DNA of 64,000 bases from positions 4,084,501 to 4,148,500 of the forward strand of contig NZ_CP097267.1 in NCBI RefSeq assembly GCF_028473605.1, in the 5' to 3' direction. Of the stretch, positions 27,175-37,276 are shown in pieces; positions within the stretch are counted from its first letter, which is position 1; each line of letters opens with the position of its first letter. This DNA is from Acidovorax sp. NCPPB 3576. GTDB taxonomy: Bacteria > Pseudomonadota > Gammaproteobacteria > Burkholderiales > Burkholderiaceae_C. Under the pieces are notes generated by a model. The model saw only the letters and a list, made by a program, of their open reading frames with translations. It had not been told where the DNA came from and did not search any database. Both the position numbers and the translations under genes were made by a program.

Positions 27175-27687
27175 TCAGTACTTCCCCATGTAGTCGCGCT
27201 TGCCCAGTTCCACGCCGTTGTGCCGCGCGATGGCGTACGTGGCGTTCACGTGGAAGAAGAACTGCGGCAGGCCGTAGTGCAGCAGGTAGTGCTCGCCGGC
27301 GAACTGCTTTTCGCGGGGCGTGCCGGGCTGCAGAGTGATCTGGCGCGTGGCGGCTTCGTTGAAAGACTCGGCGGGCAGGCCTTCGATGAATGCCAGCACG
27401 GCGTCGATGCGAGCTTGCAGATCGGCAAAGCCGACCCGCTCGGCATCGGGCATCGACGGAACATCAGCGCCAGCCAGCCGTGCAGCGATGCCTTTGGCGA
27501 AATCGCAGGCCACCAGCACCTGGCGGGACAGCGGGAACATGTCAGGGAACAAGCGTGCCTGCAGCAGCGCGTCCGGGTCGATCTTGCGTGCGGTCGCGTG
27601 GGCTTCGGTTTTGGAAAGCACATCCCGCAGGGAGCCGAGCATCTGCTTGAAAACGGGGACGCTGGCGCTGTAGATAAAAGAAGTCAT
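27175..27687 (-). CDS. DUF1993-family protein
   Basis: This 170-residue all-helical protein starts MTSFIYSASVPVFKQMLGSLRDVL and has the family pattern of a DinB-like four-helix bundle: RLFPDMFPLSRQVLVACDFAKG, then HYGLPQFFFHVNATYAIARHNG near the end. I recognise it as DUF1993. Its biochemical role is unknown. The start ATG is at 27687; the frame is open upstream without family similarity. It lies between tRNA-Ser and serS on the same strand. Confidence 0.85.
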   Translation of the reverse strand: MTSFIYSASVPVFKQMLGSLRDVLSKTEAHATARKIDPDALLQARLFPDMFPLSRQVLVACDFAKGIAARLAGADVPSMPDAERVGFADLQARIDAVLAFIEGLPAESFNEAATRQITLQPGTPREKQFAGEHYLLHYGLPQFFFHVNATYAIARHNGVELGKRDYMGKY

Positions 27688-27787
27688 TGCAGATCGATCC
27701 TGGTTGGAGAGAGGTGCCGGCAGAAAGCCGGCGAACCATGAGCGCCACAGTAACGGACTGCCGCGCTCATGGTGTGACGAAAGGCGA

Positions 27788-29122
<1,335 letters not shown>

Positions 29123-29187
29123 TTACCGGGTTGGCGTGCCGGAGTTTCCGTTTTAGGATGGACCGCACTGCCCCAGGGAGGAACTCC

Positions 29188-29616
29188 ATGCACATCGAAC
29201 CGTACCTTTTCTTCGACGGTAACTGCGAGCAAGCGCTGGATTTCTACGCCAAGTGCCTGGAAGGGCGTCTCGCGGCGGTACACCGCTACGAGGGCTCGCC
29301 ACTGGAAAAGCAGCTTCCCGCGCATTGGCGCAACAAGATCATGCACGCCACCCTGGAGGTGCCTGGCGGCCACCGCTTCATGGCAAGCGACCGCATGCCG
29401 GGCCAGCCATTTGCAGGGCACGCGGGCTTTTCGATATCGATCAACTGCCCGGGCAGCGCCGAACGCGGCGAGCGCATCTTCCACAGCCTGGCTGTGGGCG
29501 GGCACGTGGGCATGCCCTTCACCGTTACGTTCTGGGGCGCGCACTTCGGCACGCTGGTGGACAAGTTCGGAGTGGGCTGGATGGTCAACTGCGACGGGGC
29601 GCCGCCGCCCGCCTGA
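29188..29616 (+). CDS. VOC-superfamily (PhnB-like) protein
   Basis: This 142-residue protein of the glyoxalase/bleomycin-resistance fold has two beta-alpha-beta-beta-beta units: MHIEPYLFFDGNCEQALDFY and later HAGFSISINCPGSAERGERIFHSLAVGGHVGMPFTVTFWGAHFGTLVDKFGVGWMVN. It belongs to the PhnB/3-demethylubiquinone-methyltransferase-like branch, whose members often have unknown activity. AGGGAGGAA before ATG 29188 supports the start over the upstream in-frame ATG. It is divergent from serS. Confidence 0.85.
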   Translation: MHIEPYLFFDGNCEQALDFYAKCLEGRLAAVHRYEGSPLEKQLPAHWRNKIMHATLEVPGGHRFMASDRMPGQPFAGHAGFSISINCPGSAERGERIFHSLAVGGHVGMPFTVTFWGAHFGTLVDKFGVGWMVNCDGAPPPA

Positions 29617-29659
29617 AAAGGCGCCGTCCCGACAGCGCAACCATCCAGCAGCGCACCGC

Positions 29660-30604
29660 TCAGGCCAGCGAGGCGGGATCGAAATTGGCCCCGCACAGGA
29701 TCAGGCCGACCGTCTCGTCGGCACGCGGGCGGTAGGCGCCGCTTTGCAGCGCGGCCAGGCCCAGCGCCGCCGCCGGCTCGACCGCCAGCTTGAGTTCCCG
29801 CCACAGCCACTGCTGCGCGCTGCGAATGGCGTCGTCGGGCAGCAGCAGCGCGGCATGCACGTGGCGCTGCGAAACCTCCCAGGCGATGTCGCCGATGCGG
29901 CGGGCCCCCAGTGAATCGGCGGCGATGCCACCCACCTCCACATCCACCGGCATGCCCGCCGCGCGGGCGCTGTGCAGCGTGGGCGCGCGCTCGGGCTCCA
30001 GCGCCACCACGTGCGCGCGGCTGTCGCACCACGCGGCCACGCCGGCGATCAGCCCGCCGCCGCCCACGCTCACCAGCACGCTGTCGGGCAACCGGTCGCC
30101 CGCCTGTCTCTGCATCTCCAGCGCCAGCGTGCCGGCACCGGCCACGACTTCGGGCTGGTCATACGCATGGTTGAGCAGCGCGCCGGTGGCCTGCTGGCGC
30201 GCCAGGCAGGCCTGCAGCGCTTCGGAATACGCGGCGCCGGTCACGACCACTTCGGCGCCCAGGGCCCGCAGCCGGGCGCGCTTGGCCTCGGGCGAGATTT
30301 CCGGCACGAACACCTCGCAGCGCACGCCCAGCGCGCGCGCCGCGGCCGCCGTGGCAATGCCCGCGTTGCCGCCCGAGGCGATGATCACGCCGCTCTCGGG
30401 CACGGGGTTGGCCAGCATGCGGTACAGCATGCCCCGCGCCTTGAAACTGCCGCCCACCTGCAGATGCTCCAGCTTGAGCCACACCTGCGCGCAGTCCACG
30501 CCCAGGGCGCTGCCGCTCAACTGCAACAGCGGGGTGGCGCGAAGAAAGCCGGCCTGTGCGGCCAGGCGCTGGTGTGCGGTGGAGATGGCGGAGCGATCGA
30601 TCAT
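29660..30604 (-). CDS. PLP-dependent serine/threonine dehydratase-like enzyme
   Basis: This 314-residue fold-type II PLP enzyme has the lysine motif GGSFKARGML and a phosphate-binding SVGGGGLIAGVA. It has SGGNAGIATA in place of the more usual SSGNHAQ. A dehydratase deaminates Ser or Thr to the 2-oxo acid. The length lacks the regulatory ACT domain of biosynthetic IlvA, so it fits the catabolic or racemase-like class. The exact substrate cannot be told. It is convergent with the VOC gene. Confidence 0.85.
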   Translation of the reverse strand: MIDRSAISTAHQRLAAQAGFLRATPLLQLSGSALGVDCAQVWLKLEHLQVGGSFKARGMLYRMLANPVPESGVIIASGGNAGIATAAAARALGVRCEVFVPEISPEAKRARLRALGAEVVVTGAAYSEALQACLARQQATGALLNHAYDQPEVVAGAGTLALEMQRQAGDRLPDSVLVSVGGGGLIAGVAAWCDSRAHVVALEPERAPTLHSARAAGMPVDVEVGGIAADSLGARRIGDIAWEVSQRHVHAALLLPDDAIRSAQQWLWRELKLAVEPAAALGLAALQSGAYRPRADETVGLILCGANFDPASLA

Positions 30605-30886
30605 GAAGGGGGCCTTTGGCAAAGCGAAAAGAAAGACCGTGCCCGCACGGGCCTCGCACGAAGAACGGGCGACGGGCAACGGGCTTGCGGCACACGAAAC
30701 CGTCGAGTGTATGCAGCGCACCACGCACCCGCCACGCACCCGCAACGTGAATCCATCGAAGCCCGTCGCCCGCCCCCGCCATGCCCCGGCTTTCTGCGGC
30801 CCCTGCATCTGCCGATACCATGGACCGCCGATCGCGGCGTGCGCGGCACTGTGCACGCCGGTGCAGCGGCATTGCAGGAGATGGCG

Positions 30887-31567
30887 ATGTTCTATGTGTT
30901 CGGGCCTTCGGGCCAGATGTACCGCGGCGGGCCGGAGCAATTGGCGCAGGTCTCGCCCGTGCGGCGGGTGCAGCGGCCCCAGGCGTTGCGCACCCGCAGC
31001 GCCGATCCCGAGGCCACCCCGTTCCCGCCAGTCGGCACGCCGGCACCCGACCCTACCCCCAACCCGGTGAACCTGCGCGCGCAGGAAGCCGTGAGCGCCT
31101 ATGCCCAGACCGAGCAAGGCCCGCAGGTGCCGCGCCAGCCGCTGTCGCGCGTGCAGGACGTGATGACCGTGGGCGCCCTCACCGTGCCGCCCGACATCCG
31201 CGTGAACGACGCCTGGGCCACGCTGGCCGAGCACCGCATCGCCCAGGCGCCCGTGGTCAACGCCGCGGGCCAGGTGGTCGGACTGCTGCTGCGCGCCGAC
31301 ATGGCGCCGCTGGATCTGCTGCCCGAGCCCGGCAGCGTGAAGGCGGCGATCGACCTGGCACGCCGGCCCGTCTCCGAGATCATGGTGAGCCCGGTGCCCA
31401 CCGTGGCCGCCGACACCGAACTGCGCCGCGTGGCGAGCGTGCTGCTCGACACCGGCCTGCCCGGCCTGCCGGTGACCGACGAGTCCGGCACCATGACGGG
31501 CTTCATCTCGCGCACCGACATCCTGCGCGCCGTCGCGGCAGACCCGCCCCTCGATCTCTGGAGCTGA
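30887..31567 (+). CDS. CBS-domain pair protein
   Basis: This 226-residue soluble protein has an unusual N-terminus (MFYVFGPSGQMYRGGPEQL), a Pro-rich linker (TPFPPVGTPAPDPTPNPV, residues about 45-65) and two CBS motifs (QDVMTVGALTVPPDIRVNDAW and SEIMVSPVPTVAADTELRRV, each ending in a GL/GF-xxRxD signature). CBS pairs usually bind adenosyl ligands. The start was chosen at 30887 because AGGAG lies six bases before it; ATG 30881 is too close to that site. It stands alone, divergent from the dehydratase gene. Confidence 0.85.
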   Translation: MFYVFGPSGQMYRGGPEQLAQVSPVRRVQRPQALRTRSADPEATPFPPVGTPAPDPTPNPVNLRAQEAVSAYAQTEQGPQVPRQPLSRVQDVMTVGALTVPPDIRVNDAWATLAEHRIAQAPVVNAAGQVVGLLLRADMAPLDLLPEPGSVKAAIDLARRPVSEIMVSPVPTVAADTELRRVASVLLDTGLPGLPVTDESGTMTGFISRTDILRAVAADPPLDLWS

Positions 31568-31603
31568 AGCGGCAGGCGGCACCCGACCGCTGCCGCAGCG
31601 CAT

Positions 31604-31641
31604 GAAAAAACCCGCGGGGGCCTTGCAGCCGCGCGGGTTCT
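31604..31641 (-). terminator. Terminator of the CNNM gene
   Basis: An AACCCGCG...CGCGGGTT stem is flanked by six A on the plus-strand left side, which become a U-tract on the minus strand. It fits an intrinsic terminator for the minus-strand CNNM gene and may also stop the CBS gene. Confidence 0.7.
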
Positions 31642-31697
31642 TGATGGACCGAGGCAGCCCGCAGCTTGCGCCACAGGTCGCGACTTGAATCAGGGGA

Positions 31698-33020
31698 TCA
31701 CTCGGCCGAAATCGCCTCGGGCTCGGCGATCTCCACCGAAGGCAGCGGACTTGCCAGCACCTTGTCGATGGTCTTGCCGTCCATGTCCACCACCTCGAAC
31801 TGCCAGCCCTCCCACTGCACCCTGTCGGTCACGCGGGGCAGCTTGCCGGTCAGCAGCATCACCATGCCGCTGAGCGTGTGGTAGCGGCCGCGGTCTTCCT
31901 CGGGCACGGCGTCCAGGTTCAGGCGGTCTTTCAGTTCGGGCACCGGAATGTGGCCGTCCAGCAGCCAGCTGCCGTCCTCGCGCTGCACCGCCCAGGACGT
32001 TTCGGGGTCGCGGGCATGGAATTCACCCGTGATGGCCTCGATCAAGTCCTGCAGCGTGACGATGCCCTGCACTTCGCCGTACTCGTCGATCACGAACGCC
32101 ATGTGCAGGTCCGACTGGCGGAAGTTGTCCAGCAGCTCCATGCCGGTGATCGTCTCGGGCACGTACAGCGCCGTCTGCAGCGGCTGCGTGGCCAGGTCGC
32201 GCGCCTGCTCGCGCAGCGAGCGCGACAGCCACTGGCGGGCGTTCAGCACACCCAGCACGTTTTCCATGCCGCCCCGCACCACGGGAAAGCGCGCGTGGTC
32301 CGACTCTTCGATGCGCTTGAGGTTTTCTTCGAACGAATCTTCCACATCCAGCACCGCCACATCGGCGCGCGGCACCATCAGCGAGCCGATCTGGCGATCG
32401 TCCAGGCGGAACACGTTGCGCACCATCTGATGCTCGTGCGATTCGATCACGCCGGCGCTCGTGCCTTCGGCCAGCACCGCGTGGATCTCGGCCTCGGTCA
32501 CCGCGCTGGCGTTGTTCTCCTTCACGCCCAGCAGGCGCAGCAGGCCCCGCGTGGACATGGACAGCAGCTTCACGAACGGCTTGGTGGCAATGGCCAGCCA
32601 GTTGATCGGGCGGGCCACCAGGCGGGCGATGGCCTCCGGATGGCTCTGGCCCAGGCGCTTGGGCACGAGTTCGCCCACGACGATGGAGAAGTAGGTGATG
32701 AGCATCACCACCAGGCCGGTGGCCAGGTAGCTGGCGTATTTGGCCTCCAGCCCCAGGGTGCGCAGCCATTCGCCCAGTGGCTGGGCCAGCGCGGCTTCAC
32801 CGACGATACCGTTCAGCACACCGATGGAGGTGATGCCGATCTGGATGGTGGAGAGGAATCGGGTCGGGTCTTCGCCCAGCTTGATGGCAGCGACCGCGCC
32901 GCTATCGCCCTCATCGATCAGCTTCTGAAGCCGGGTCTTGCGCGCTGTGACCAGCGCCAGTTCCGACATGGCAAACAGGCCATTGAGCAGGATGAGGGCG
33001 AACAGTATTGCTATTTCCAT
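31698..33020 (-). CDS. CNNM/CorC-HlyC-family transporter
   Basis: This 440-residue membrane protein has a DUF21/CNNM transmembrane domain (residues 1-190: MEIAILFALILLNGLFAMSELALVTAR, then YLATGLVVMLITYFSIVVGELVPKR), a CBS pair (residues about 205-335, LMVPRADVAVLDVEDSF and AFVIDEYGEVQGIVTLQDLIE) and a C-terminal CorC_HlyC domain (WLLDGHIPVPELKDRLNL). Family members have been linked to Mg2+ or Co2+ transport and to the old haemolysin annotation. It is complete with a normal start. Confidence 0.92.
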   Translation of the reverse strand: MEIAILFALILLNGLFAMSELALVTARKTRLQKLIDEGDSGAVAAIKLGEDPTRFLSTIQIGITSIGVLNGIVGEAALAQPLGEWLRTLGLEAKYASYLATGLVVMLITYFSIVVGELVPKRLGQSHPEAIARLVARPINWLAIATKPFVKLLSMSTRGLLRLLGVKENNASAVTEAEIHAVLAEGTSAGVIESHEHQMVRNVFRLDDRQIGSLMVPRADVAVLDVEDSFEENLKRIEESDHARFPVVRGGMENVLGVLNARQWLSRSLREQARDLATQPLQTALYVPETITGMELLDNFRQSDLHMAFVIDEYGEVQGIVTLQDLIEAITGEFHARDPETSWAVQREDGSWLLDGHIPVPELKDRLNLDAVPEEDRGRYHTLSGMVMLLTGKLPRVTDRVQWEGWQFEVVDMDGKTIDKVLASPLPSVEIAEPEAISAE

Positions 33021-33200
33021 AGACAGGGAACGGATGGGTTCCCTCAGAGTGAATCAACCGCAAATTGTAAGAAGTCACACCCGCCGTGGGGTCATAGGGG
33101 CCGCCAGCGTAGGGACATTGGGCCGCTCGCGTGGTATTTGCGCCCTGTCGCTGCCGGGACAGGGCGTGCGGCAAGCCCTTGGGCACTAAGCATCAAAATG

Positions 33201-33250
33201 GCCTCCAGCGCAATTAGCACTAGGGCATACAGCTATCAAATTAATAGCAA
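33201..33250 (+). repeat. Dispersed palindromic repeat, copy B
   Basis: GCCTCCAGCGCAATTAG, then CTAGGGCATA, then GCTATCAAATTAATAGC. It lies in the 248-base gap between the ispH stop and the CNNM start. The block order is the same as in copies A and C. Confidence 0.75.
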
Positions 33251-33268
33251 AATGACAGCAAAGCCATT

Positions 33269-34264
33269 TCAATGCCCTGCGGGGCCCGTCTCCGGCGTGC
33301 GCTCGGTGATCGCCAGCCCCGTGGCCGCATCGATGCGCAGGCCCTTGGGCAGCGGGAATTTCACCGTCTCCTCGATGCCGTCCATCTTGCGCACCGACAC
33401 GGCGCCCAGCGCCTTGATGCGGTCGATCACCTGGCGCACCAGGATCTCGGGGGCCGAGGCCCCGGCCGTCAGCCCCACCCGGGCCACGCCCTCGAACCAC
33501 TCGGCGCGCAGTTCCTCGGCGCTGTCCACCATGTAGGCCCGCGTTCCCAGGCGCGCCGCCAGCTCGCGCAGCCGGTTGCTGTTGGAGCTGGTGGGGCTGC
33601 CCACCACGATCACCAGGTCCACCTGCGGGCTCAGCACCTTGATCGCGTCCTGCCGGTTCTGCGTGGCGTAGCAGATGTCCTGCTGCTTGGGCTCGCGCAC
33701 GCTGGGAAACCGCGCACGCACCGCCGCGCTGATCTCGGCCGCGTCATCCACCGACAGCGTGGTCTGCGTCACCACCGCCAGCTTGGCCGTCTGCCCGGGC
33801 TGCACGCGGGCTACGTCCTGCACGTCTTCCACCAGGTGGATGCCATGGTCCAGCTGGCCCATGGTGCCCTCCACCTCCGGGTGGCCCTTGTGGCCGATCA
33901 TGATGAACTCGTAGCCCTCCTTGGCCAGCTTGGCGACCTCCACATGCACCTTGGTCACCAGCGGGCAGGTCGCATCGAACACGCTGAAGCCGCGCTCGGC
34001 CGCCTCCGTCTGCACCGCCTTGCTCACGCCGTGGGCCGAGAACACCAGCGTGGAGCCCGGCGGCACATCCGCCAGGTCCTCGATGAAGATCGCGCCCTTG
34101 GCCTTGAGGTCGTTCACCACGTAGGTGTTGTGCACGATCTCGTGGCGCACGTAGATGGGCGCGCCGAACTTCTGCAGCGCGCGCTCGACGATCTCGATCG
34201 CGCGGTCCACGCCCGCGCAAAAGCCGCGCGGCTCGGCCAGAACGATTTCCTGGGGTTTTTGCAT
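33269..34264 (-). CDS. ispH: 4-hydroxy-3-methylbut-2-enyl diphosphate reductase
   Basis: IspH is the last enzyme of the MEP isoprenoid pathway, an iron-sulfur enzyme that makes IPP and DMAPP. The 331-residue protein has the three cluster cysteines in [20 protein letters not shown] and [11 protein letters not shown], the catalytic Glu/Thr region VTQTTLS and [12 protein letters not shown]. The start is [14 protein letters not shown] at 34264, four bases after the FKBP gene stop. The fkpB-ispH pairing is common in proteobacteria and supports both calls. Confidence 0.96.
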   Translation of the reverse strand: MQKPQEIVLAEPRGFCAGVDRAIEIVERALQKFGAPIYVRHEIVHNTYVVNDLKAKGAIFIEDLADVPPGSTLVFSAHGVSKAVQTEAAERGFSVFDATCPLVTKVHVEVAKLAKEGYEFIMIGHKGHPEVEGTMGQLDHGIHLVEDVQDVARVQPGQTAKLAVVTQTTLSVDDAAEISAAVRARFPSVREPKQQDICYATQNRQDAIKVLSPQVDLVIVVGSPTSSNSNRLRELAARLGTRAYMVDSAEELRAEWFEGVARVGLTAGASAPEILVRQVIDRIKALGAVSVRKMDGIEETVKFPLPKGLRIDAATGLAITERTPETGPAGH

Positions 34265-34268
34265 GGCG

Positions 34269-34757
34269 TCAGAGCACCCCGATGAGCTGCACCTCGAAGG
34301 TGACCGGCTGCCCCGCCAGCGGGTGGTTGAAGTCGAAGCGCACCGCGCCGTCCTCACGCACCGCCAGCACCACGCCCGCGTAGCTGCCCAGCCCGTCCGG
34401 CGTGGGGAACTGCACCACGTCGCCCACCGTGTAGCACTCGTCGGGGTCGCCCAGCTCGGCCAGCAGCTTGCGCGCCACCCACTGCTGCATGTCGGGATTG
34501 CGGTCGCCGAACGCCTCGCCCGCGGGCAGGGTGAAGGTGGTGCGCGTGCCCTCGGGCAGGCCCATCAGGCGCTGCTCCATGGCGGGCGACAGCTCGCCCG
34601 CGCCCAGCGACAGCGTGGCCGGCTTGTCGCCGAAGGTGTTGATCACATCGCCCGCCGGGCCGGCCAGACGGTAGTGCAGGGTCAGGAAGGAACCCGCCTG
34701 CACGGTGGGAGCGGCGGCGGGAGAGGCAACGAGGGAGGTGGGGGCGAGGGTGGTCAT
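34269..34757 (-). CDS. fkpB: FKBP-type peptidyl-prolyl isomerase (FkpB/SlpA-like)
   Basis: This 162-residue cytoplasmic prolyl isomerase with an inserted flap has [64 protein letters not shown] and the closing [21 protein letters not shown]. The pattern is that of SlyD/SlpA proteins with the IF domain but no His-rich tail. The first 20 residues ([18 protein letters not shown]) are a non-conserved Ala/Pro extension. It is directly upstream of ispH and probably co-transcribed. Confidence 0.92.
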   Translation of the reverse strand: MTTLAPTSLVASPAAAPTVQAGSFLTLHYRLAGPAGDVINTFGDKPATLSLGAGELSPAMEQRLMGLPEGTRTTFTLPAGEAFGDRNPDMQQWVARKLLAELGDPDECYTVGDVVQFPTPDGLGSYAGVVLAVREDGAVRFDFNHPLAGQPVTFEVQLIGVL

Positions 34758-34851
34758 GAGAGTCCCGATAAACTGGCCGCCATTGTAGAAACCCGCCCAT
34801 TCCCTGCCCCGCGCGCGGCCATGCCGCCGCCCTTACCGGACCTGCCGCACC

Positions 34852-35565
34852 ATGCTCATGAAAACCATGCCTGCCGACGCCCGGCCCCGTGAACGGCTGC
34901 TGCAGCGGGGCCCTGCCGCGCTGTCGAATGCGGAACTGCTGGCGATCTTGCTGCGCACGGGCATCGCCGGCAAAGGGGTGATGGAGATGGCGTGCGAACT
35001 GCTGGCACCGACCACCGTGGATGCAGCCTCAGGGCGTCCCACCGGAGGCTTTGGAAGCGTCAGCGGCCTGTTGCACGCCAACGTGGACGACTTGAAGCGC
35101 ATCAAGGGGTTGGGCCCTGCAAAGCGCACCGTCCTTGTCGCCGTTCTGGAACTGGCCCGTCGTGTGTTGAGCGAGCAATTGCCTGACCGCGAAACATTCG
35201 GCTCACCTGCAGAGGCCAAGCACTATCTGCAGTTGCACTTGGCCGGCAGAGGCTACGAAGTCTTTGCCGTGATGTTCCTGGACGCCCAGAACCGCATGAT
35301 CGCCCTGGACGAAATGTTCCGCGGCACGCTCACCCATGCCAGCGTGTACCCCCGCGAAGTCGTCAAGCGCGCACTGCACCACAACGCCGCTGCCGTGGTG
35401 CTGGCCCACAACCACCCCAGCGGCAGCGTGAAGCCCAGCCGCGCCGACGAAAACCTCACCAAGACCCTCATGAACGCACTGGAACTGGTGGAGGTTCGCG
35501 TGCTGGACCACGTGATCGTCGCGCCAGGCAACGCGCTGTCGATGGCCGAATCCGGGATGTTGTAA
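34852..35565 (+). CDS. radC: RadC-family JAMM-domain protein
   Basis: This 237-residue UPF0758 protein has N-terminal helix-hairpin-helix parts ([19 protein letters not shown] and [21 protein letters not shown]) and the JAMM metal motif [17 protein letters not shown] 20-residue Gly/Ser/Thr-rich insert ([17 protein letters not shown]) separates the two helical parts. The old role in DNA repair is not supported in the literature and the true function is unknown. The start is ATG 34852 or ATG 34858. It is the last conserved gene before the toxin/immunity cassette. Confidence 0.9.
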   Translation: MLMKTMPADARPRERLLQRGPAALSNAELLAILLRTGIAGKGVMEMACELLAPTTVDAASGRPTGGFGSVSGLLHANVDDLKRIKGLGPAKRTVLVAVLELARRVLSEQLPDRETFGSPAEAKHYLQLHLAGRGYEVFAVMFLDAQNRMIALDEMFRGTLTHASVYPREVVKRALHHNAAAVVLAHNHPSGSVKPSRADENLTKTLMNALELVEVRVLDHVIVAPGNALSMAESGML

Positions 35566-35734
35566 CGCGCTGCCGGAGTCGCGGCCTGCTTGCCCGACTC
35601 CAGCCATTTCACAACGAAGCATCGCCCACGTATTAACAATTTGTTAAAAAATTAATTTACTTCAAAATCAAAAATCAACCATTGTCCGATTAGCATTCGC
35701 CCCCAACAAAAACACGATCTCAAAGGGGGATTGA
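35566..35734 (+). promoter_or_regulatory. AT-rich leader of the toxin/immunity cassette
   Basis: About 70 bases (35630-35700) are very AT-rich (TTAACAATTTGTTAAAAAATTAATT and onward), in sharp contrast to the surrounding GC-rich DNA. An inverted AACAA/TTGTT lies at its left end. A strong AGGGGGA ribosome site precedes the toxin ATG. Exact -35/-10 boxes are not assigned. Confidence 0.45.
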
Positions 35735-36670
35735 ATGAGCGCAGAACTCGCGGCGACGTTTTTCAACGTCGGCTACGGACAGACCCTGGCCCAGTCCATG
35801 GACAAGAACCAGGTGGACGTGCTGGTGCTGACCCAGGGCCAGTACATGAGCATCTTGCAGGACAAGGCCAGGCGCAATGCCGCCCTGGAATTCAGCCTGC
35901 GCAAGATGCTGTCGCAGTCCACGTTCGGGCAGTATTGGCAGAAAGAATTCAGCCCGAATGCGGGTGAGCCTTGGGTGGGGCCTGTAGCGCAAAGTGCAAA
36001 CGACGCAATCACCATCGTCAAGACGCTGAACGCCATAGGCATGGCTGGCATCTCCAGCTACATCAAGACCACTGCGACAGGGACTTACATCATCATCAAG
36101 GGTTACTCGGCCAAGCGTAGCAGCGCTCTGCAGGGCACTCGCTATCTGGCGACCAACCCGAAAATGCTGCAACTCGGCCTGGGAATCAAGAGCCTGCAGG
36201 GCATTGCCAAGGGCGGCTTCATGCTAGGTGTGGTCGTCTCCACAGGCCTTGAAGTGATGGACTTCATGTTCAACGACGAGAAGACCATGTACGACCTGGT
36301 GGGCGGCATCGGCGTGGAGGCCGTCAAGGGCGGGCTGGGTGGATTGGTGGCGTATGGCGCTGCCGCAGGTACGCTGGGGGCCACTACGGCGGTCGTGCTG
36401 CCCCTGTTCGTGATGGCTGTCGTGGCGGTCTCTATCGGCATTGGGCTCAACATGCTCGACAACCACTACAAGATCAAAGGCAAGGTGATTGCAGCCCTGA
36501 AAATGATCCCCGAGCAGACGGCTCAGGGCATTTACTATGTCGACACCCAATCGCAGTCCTGGCTGGACGACATGCGCAACGCTGTCGAAAACAAGAAATT
36601 GGAAGTAGGTCAATCCATCAACCAGGGCATGAAAAGTTGGCTATGCCGTATTACTTGTTTACGGTACTAG
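35735..36670 (+). CDS. Putative pore-forming toxin/effector
   Basis: The 311-residue protein has no signal peptide. Residues 1-100 are soluble and helical. A segment follows reading TYIIIKGYSAKRSSALQGTR, then NPKMLQLGLG. Two strongly hydrophobic regions come next: 160-178 (GGFMLGVVVSTGLEVMDFMF) and a long Gly/Ala-rich hairpin 200-241 (from LGGLVAYGAAAGTLGATTAV). A soluble C-terminus ends WLCRITCLRY. A buried hydrophobic hairpin in an otherwise soluble protein resembles colicin-type pore formers and T6SS or contact-dependent membrane toxins. Two paralogous membrane proteins follow, as expected for immunity. No delivery domain was seen. Toxicity is an inference. Confidence 0.55.
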   Translation: MSAELAATFFNVGYGQTLAQSMDKNQVDVLVLTQGQYMSILQDKARRNAALEFSLRKMLSQSTFGQYWQKEFSPNAGEPWVGPVAQSANDAITIVKTLNAIGMAGISSYIKTTATGTYIIIKGYSAKRSSALQGTRYLATNPKMLQLGLGIKSLQGIAKGGFMLGVVVSTGLEVMDFMFNDEKTMYDLVGGIGVEAVKGGLGGLVAYGAAAGTLGATTAVVLPLFVMAVVAVSIGIGLNMLDNHYKIKGKVIAALKMIPEQTAQGIYYVDTQSQSWLDDMRNAVENKKLEVGQSINQGMKSWLCRITCLRY

Positions 36671-36696
36671 GCATTCACTCCTGAGCGCTATCGATC

Positions 36697-37194
36697 ATGC
36701 ACGACCCCCAAACGGTCCGAAAAACCATGCTGTGGAGCACCCCGCTTTTTTTAGGAATAGCGGCAAGCTGCGTCCTTGTGACCTGGTACGCACTCATTCC
36801 CGCAGTTCAGGGGGTTGCTTCGTTGGCCCCAGCGGTCCGGATCGCTCCTGCCGCACAGCTGACGCCTTTCACGGCACTCACCTGTCTCATGGTGATCGTG
36901 ATGGGCGCGATGCGCGCCATCCCCACCAGCGACAGCAGGATCAAGAAATTCGAGCGGTTTCTCACCTACACCGTGCTGCTCAACACTCTGGTCCTGGTCC
37001 TGATCCCCGTCACCTCTGTGGCACAGCGCTTCTACATGCCTAGCGTTGGCTACTCGATGTGTTCGGAGTTGCAGGGCAACCCCACCCTGTGGTTCACCGA
37101 CTGGGTGCGCGATCCCGCTTGGTGCGTCAAAGGAAAGAGCCTGGACTGGGTCATAGAGAAAGCGAGCACAGCCGGTCATCACGGCACGCCGTAG
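36697..37194 (+). CDS. Membrane protein, putative immunity protein 1
   Basis: This 165-residue inner-membrane protein has about three to four hydrophobic segments (LFLGIAASCVLVTWYALI, LTPFTALTCLMVIVMGAM, YTVLLNTLVLVLIPVTSVA). Its C-terminal signature is FYMPSVGYSMCSELQGNPTL, then W-TDWV-DPAWCVKG, with two cysteines probably in the periplasm. It is a clear paralogue of the protein at 37277 (shared APAVxIxP, MRAIP, VAQxF(Y/F)MPS, LQGNP, TDWV, WCVKG). It starts 26 bases after the putative toxin. The resemblance to DUF1240-type proteins is from memory and not certain. Confidence 0.6.
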   Translation: MHDPQTVRKTMLWSTPLFLGIAASCVLVTWYALIPAVQGVASLAPAVRIAPAAQLTPFTALTCLMVIVMGAMRAIPTSDSRIKKFERFLTYTVLLNTLVLVLIPVTSVAQRFYMPSVGYSMCSELQGNPTLWFTDWVRDPAWCVKGKSLDWVIEKASTAGHHGTP

Positions 37195-37217
37195 AGGCGA
37201 TCGCTGCAACATCCCGC

Positions 37218-37269
37218 TTTTTGCTATTAATTAAATAGCGCCATGCCAGCATACTAATTGCGCTGGAGC
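37218..37269 (-). repeat. Dispersed palindromic repeat, copy D
   Basis: On the minus strand: GCTCCAGCGCAATTAGTATG, a diverged middle, then GCTATTTAATTAATAGC and five A. It sits between the two immunity-like genes, and its CTGGAG end lies 8-13 bases before the second gene's ATG, where it could serve as that gene's ribosome site. Confidence 0.7.
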
Positions 37270-37276
37270 CCGATTC

